DNA of 64,000 nt from Sphingobium sp. SCG-1 (GTDB taxonomy: Bacteria > Pseudomonadota > Alphaproteobacteria > Sphingomonadales > Sphingomonadaceae), in assembly GCF_002953135.1 (NCBI RefSeq), contig NZ_CP026372.1, positions 2,294,001 to 2,358,000 on the forward strand, written 5' to 3'. The notes beneath the pieces are model-generated. The model saw only the letters and a program-made list of their open reading frames with translations. It searched no databases and was not told where the DNA came from. Positions 60,984 through 64,000 of the stretch are shown piece by piece; the stretch's first letter is position 1, and every line of letters starts with the position of its first letter. The position numbers were made by a program, and so were the translations under genes.

Positions 60984-61421
60984 TTAGAGGGCAGGGGAGG
61001 TCAGTTTGGCAACGCGATCGGCATGACGCCCACCGCCGAAATCGGTAGAGAGAAATGCCTCAAGGCAAGCCTTCGCCATGTCCGGCCCGATCACCCGCGC
61101 GCCCATGGCAATGACATTGGCATCATTATGTTCGCGCGCAAGAGCCGCTGACAAAGGTTCGGAGACTAGCGCCGCGCGGCAGGCGTGATTGCGGTTCACG
61201 GCAATCGAAATGCCGATCCCGGAACCGCAGAGCGCCACGCCACGTTCGGCACTGCCGCTCGCGATAGCGGTCGCGAGTTTGTAACCAAAATCGGGATAAT
61301 CCACGCGATCTGCCGTCATCGGACCCAGATCTGCGACGTCATGTCCGGCCGCGCGAAGCCAATCGGCAAGCTGCGCCTTCAGTTCCACGGCGGCATGATC
61401 GGATGCAATGGCGATGCGCAT
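60984..61421 (-). CDS. rpiB: Ribose 5-phosphate isomerase B
   Basis: A 145-residue isomerase of the pentose phosphate pathway. The N-terminal MRIAIASDHAAVELK, the catalytic-region cysteine C65 in ALCGSGIGISIAVN and the late HNDANVIAMGARVIG with FGGGRHADRV identify the family. Length is standard. It is the first gene of a leftward operon with glyA (27 bases apart) and nrdR. Confidence 0.95.
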   Translation of the reverse strand: MRIAIASDHAAVELKAQLADWLRAAGHDVADLGPMTADRVDYPDFGYKLATAIASGSAERGVALCGSGIGISIAVNRNHACRAALVSEPLSAALAREHNDANVIAMGARVIGPDMAKACLEAFLSTDFGGGRHADRVAKLTSPAL

Positions 61422-61568
61422 GGGGATCGGCGTCCTGCGGTCAACGGTGATTCGGATGCCGCCTCTCTAATGCGGGAGTGTGCGTTTGGCCATGTCGCGT
61501 TTGCAGCAAGGCCGCATGAGTGGCGTCATTTCCTTTCCCTCTTCACCTTGGAGCGTTATGAAGCCGCC

Positions 61569-62027
61569 ATGTCTTCGCTCCGCCTGCCCATCACCCTTGG
61601 CTTTGCCGGGTTGCTTCCCCAGATAGCCGCGCTGGCCGCCATTTTGTGTGGCTGGCTGGAATGGCGGTTTCTAGCGCTCGCCATGTCCTACTTCTACGCT
61701 GTGACGATCCTCGCCTTCCTCGGCGGGATCTGGTGGGGCTTTGCCGCCGCGCAGCCCGGCGCACCGCAATGGCTCTATGGCGTTGCGGTCGTCCCGCAGC
61801 TTGTCGCTTTCTTCACCGCATGGCCGTGGGCCGTGGGGCAGGAGTGGCCCGGCCCCTCGCTCGTCGTGATCGCGCTGGCTTTGGTGCTGACGCTGCTGGT
61901 CGACCGCCGCCTCGTCCGCCTCAGCATCGCGCCGTCATGGTGGATGGTGCTGCGCGTGCCGCTATCCCTCGGTCTTGCAACGCTCTGCCTCGTCATCGCA
62001 GCGTTGCCAAAGGCGATACCCGCATGA
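61569..62027 (+). CDS. DUF3429 domain-containing membrane protein
   Basis: A 152-residue inner-membrane protein with about five hydrophobic helices. The phrases LGFAGLLPQIAALAAIL, YAVTILAFLGGIWWGFA and SLVVIALALVLTLLVDRR are typical of DUF3429. Its function is not known. The ATG at 61569 was taken as the start, since upstream in-frame codons lack homology. The stop overlaps the next small gene. Confidence 0.82.
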   Translation: MSSLRLPITLGFAGLLPQIAALAAILCGWLEWRFLALAMSYFYAVTILAFLGGIWWGFAAAQPGAPQWLYGVAVVPQLVAFFTAWPWAVGQEWPGPSLVVIALALVLTLLVDRRLVRLSIAPSWWMVLRVPLSLGLATLCLVIAALPKAIPA

Positions 62028-62188
62028 ACGGCACGATACTCTCCGTCCTGATGCTTGCGGGAATCGCGCTGACGGGCGGCGGCATCTACAGTCTGGCGAA
62101 GAGGCGCGACCGGAAGCAGTCTGTGCTGATGTTGGTTGCGGGGCTGGTCATGTTCGCCAATGTGGCGATCATGACCTTTCCCTTTTAG
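62024..62188 (+). CDS. Small two-helix membrane protein
   Basis: A 54-residue protein with two hydrophobic helices (about 4-24 and 33-52) joined by the basic loop AKRRDRKQ, so the loop is likely cytoplasmic. The ATG overlaps the stop of the DUF3429 gene (ATGA), which suggests a coupled two-gene unit. It has no recognisable family; similar short proteins with the pattern GGGIYSLAKRRDRK occur in sphingomonads. A very short gene, so less certain, but the coupling and codon use support it. Confidence 0.65.
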   Translation: MNGTILSVLMLAGIALTGGGIYSLAKRRDRKQSVLMLVAGLVMFANVAIMTFPF

Positions 62189-62201
62189 GCGACGCGCCCC
62201 A

Positions 62202-62858
62202 TCAGCGGATCGGCGAATCCGGCGACAGTCGCATGTCGAGATAGTTGTCCACCGACTTCATAAGCTGATCCAGCTCATGTTCGAAGAAGTGGTTCGCGCC
62301 ACGTATCTCGTCATGGTGGATCGTGATGCCCTTCTGGGTGCGCAGCTTGTCCACGAGCTTCTGTACAGCGTTCGCAGTCACGACTTCGTCGTTCGTACCC
62401 TGCACGATGATGCCGGATGACGGGCAAGGCGCCAGGAAGCTGAAATCATACATGTTGGCGGGCGGCGCGACAGAGATGAAGCCGCGGATTTCCGGACGCC
62501 GCATCAGCAACTGCATGCCGATCCAGGCACCGAAGGAGAAGCCAGCGATCCATGTCGTCTGCGCCTCGGGATGAAAGCTCTGCACCCAATCGAGCGCGGA
62601 CGCTGCATCGGAAAGCTCGCCAATGCCGTTATCGAAGACGCCCTGGCTACGGCCGACGCCCCGGAAATTGAAGCGCAACACTGCAAAGCCGCGCTTAACG
62701 AACGTCTTATACAACGCCTGCGTGATCCGGTCGTTCATTGTGCCGCCGCCGTGGGGATGCGGGTGCAGTATCATGGCTACAGGCGCGCGCGGGCGGGGCG
62801 GGGGGCTGAAGCGCCCCTCAAGACGACCTTCGGGGCCAGGGAAAATCACGTCGGGCAT
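62202..62858 (-). CDS. Alpha/beta hydrolase (serine esterase-like)
   Basis: A 218-residue alpha/beta-hydrolase. It begins MPDVIFPGPEGRLEGRF, has HPHPHGGGTMNDRITQAL at the oxyanion region, FNFRGVGRSQG, the nucleophile in GFSFGAWIG, and the late catalytic His in GANHFFEHELDQL. Family members are short esterases of unknown substrate. The ATG at 62858 was chosen, which leaves a 150-base divergent gap before the cysteine desulfurase gene. Confidence 0.88.
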   Translation of the reverse strand: MPDVIFPGPEGRLEGRFSPPPRPRAPVAMILHPHPHGGGTMNDRITQALYKTFVKRGFAVLRFNFRGVGRSQGVFDNGIGELSDAASALDWVQSFHPEAQTTWIAGFSFGAWIGMQLLMRRPEIRGFISVAPPANMYDFSFLAPCPSSGIIVQGTNDEVVTANAVQKLVDKLRTQKGITIHHDEIRGANHFFEHELDQLMKSVDNYLDMRLSPDSPIR

Positions 62859-63008
62859 GGCGCTTGCTCTTGTTATCTGGGCCGGGACATGATGCAGGCG
62901 CGCGATCGGCCTGCTTTGTCCTGTGGCTATGGCGGGTTCGCCGCCTATATAGAAGCCGCGCCCCTTTTCGCAATCAATGAGTGTAATGCGCAAGAAAGCC
63001 CATCCGTA

Positions 63009-64000
63009 ATGTCCGCAAAGGACCGCCTGTATCTCGATTACGCCGCCACGACGCCGATGCTGCCGGAGGCAGTCGCGGCGATGATGGAGGGCATGAGGCA
63101 TTGGGCCAATCCCTCCAGCCCGCATGCCGATGGCCGCGCCGCCCGCGCCAAGCTGGAGGATGCCCGCGCGCGGATAGCCAAGGCGCTCGACTGGCCGGGG
63201 CATATCCTCTTCACCTCCGGCGCGAGCGAATCCATCGCTATCGCCCTGACTCGCAGCAAGGCGGGTCGGATCGTTACGTCGTCCGTCGAACATGATGCCG
63301 TCCTGCGCGTCACGCCTGATGCAGAACGCCTGGCGGTTGGTCCCGATGGCATCGTAACCGCGCCACAGCCCGATGCGATGAACGCGATCCAGCATGCCAA
63401 TAACGAAACCGGGGTAATTCAGCCTCTTGCTAACATCCCGAACCTGTTCGCAGATTGCGCCCAGACCGCGGGCAAGCTCCCGCTCCCCGCCGCCGACATG
63501 ATCGCAATCAGCGCCCACAAATTCGGCGGCCCGCCCGGCATCGGCGCATTGTTGATCCGTGACCTGACGCAGATCCATCCCAGCGGAGGCCAAGAACAGG
63601 GTTATCGCGCGGGCACGGAGAACCTGCCCGCCGTCCTGGCCATGGCCACCGCGCTTGAAGCGTCGAAGGACTGGATCGCCACCGCTGCAATCCTACGCGC
63701 GAAACTGGATGACGCCATCGTTCAGGCAGGCGGCGAAGTAGTAGCCGCAAACGCCCCTCGTATCCCCACCATCGGGAGCTACCGCATGCCCGGCGTCTCC
63801 GCTCGCGCGCAGTTGATCCGCTTCGACATGGCGGGCATTTCGGTATCGGCAGGGAGCGCCTGCTCATCGGGCACGTTGAAGGCCAGCCACGTCCTCACGG
63901 CCATGGGCTGGGATGAAGCCGCGGCAGGCGAAGTCATCCGCGTCAGCTTCGGCCCGCAAACGTCCGACGCTGAAATCGACCGCTTCGTTACGACGTGGCG
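63009..64000 (+). CDS. Cysteine desulfurase, class V aminotransferase (3' end outside window)
   Basis: At least 330 residues, open to the right edge. It matches NifS/IscS-type cysteine desulfurases: YLDYAATTPM, SVEHDAVLRV, HANNETGVIQPL, the PLP lysine K171 in ISAHKFGGPPGIGALL and the persulfide cysteine C285 in SAGSACSSGTL. Frameshift or stop codons are absent in the visible part. In sphingomonads this gene commonly lies ahead of the suf cluster for iron-sulfur assembly; whether it does here cannot be seen. It starts at ATG 63009; no strong Shine-Dalgarno sequence is seen. Confidence 0.9.
   Translation, partial: MSAKDRLYLDYAATTPMLPEAVAAMMEGMRHWANPSSPHADGRAARAKLEDARARIAKALDWPGHILFTSGASESIAIALTRSKAGRIVTSSVEHDAVLRVTPDAERLAVGPDGIVTAPQPDAMNAIQHANNETGVIQPLANIPNLFADCAQTAGKLPLPAADMIAISAHKFGGPPGIGALLIRDLTQIHPSGGQEQGYRAGTENLPAVLAMATALEASKDWIATAAILRAKLDDAIVQAGGEVVAANAPRIPTIGSYRMPGVSARAQLIRFDMAGISVSAGSACSSGTLKASHVLTAMGWDEAAAGEVIRVSFGPQTSDAEIDRFVTTW

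Overview
The window is about 63% GC chromosomal DNA from an alphaproteobacterium, almost certainly a sphingomonad (Sphingomonadaceae, Sphingobium/Sphingomonas-like). The reasons are a compact exosortase A (XrtA) exopolysaccharide locus with the exosortase fused to an EpsI domain, a DivL-type tyrosine pseudo-histidine kinase beside addAB, a sigma-EcfG-type promoter, and protein sequences typical of that family. It is gene dense: no gap between genes exceeds about 300 bases. There is no CRISPR array, prophage or insertion sequence. Both ends cut genes: a Yip1-family membrane protein on the left and a cysteine desulfurase on the right.

Layout. 1-9270 is housekeeping and redox: Yip1 protein, DNA polymerase III alpha (dnaE), a PA0069-type radical SAM protein, a Tat-exported SDR behind a general-stress promoter, tRNA-Met, an FAD ferredoxin reductase, a 2'-5' RNA ligase-like protein and a peroxiredoxin. 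9529-13547 is a four-gene operon of circularly permuted ATP-grasp, alpha-E protein, transglutaminase and the proteasome-like peptidase Anbu, a conserved but poorly understood peptide-tagging/proteolysis set. trxB follows. 14608-18779 holds a divergent adenylation/decarboxylase/acyl-carrier/acyltransferase module, and 18933-31461 the XrtA exopolysaccharide operon (export lipoprotein, chain-length regulator, tyrosine autokinase, outer-membrane barrel, ExeA-like ATPase, deacetylase, FemAB, glycosyltransferase, exosortase, amidotransferase).

31601-37432 is mixed: asd, an alpha/beta hydrolase, a diguanylate cyclase, AMP nucleosidase, a second peroxiredoxin and YqgE. 37443-50462 is a colinear run of ahcY (behind a SahR-like palindrome), divL, tsaE, amgK, murU, addB, addA and trxA; most junctions from divL to addA overlap. 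50485-57463 reads leftward: a frameshifted GST, an inositol-phosphatase-like enzyme, argJ, the agmatine-to-putrescine pair aguB/aguA, a secreted M28 peptidase and rpsD.

57685-64000 holds a chorismate mutase, then the leftward run rpiB-glyA-nrdR-trmJ. A GIY-YIG nuclease cassette bounded by perfect inverted 27-base REP-like repeats lies between nrdR and trmJ and reads in frame into trmJ. Two small membrane proteins, an alpha/beta hydrolase and the start of a cysteine desulfurase gene finish the window.

The observations most worth pursuing are the REP-bounded GIY-YIG cassette and its fusion to TrmJ, the Anbu/ATP-grasp operon, the uncharacterised ligase/decarboxylase/ACP/acyltransferase module next to XrtA, the DivL tyrosine substitution, and a clamp-binding-like C-terminus on the radical SAM protein beside dnaE.
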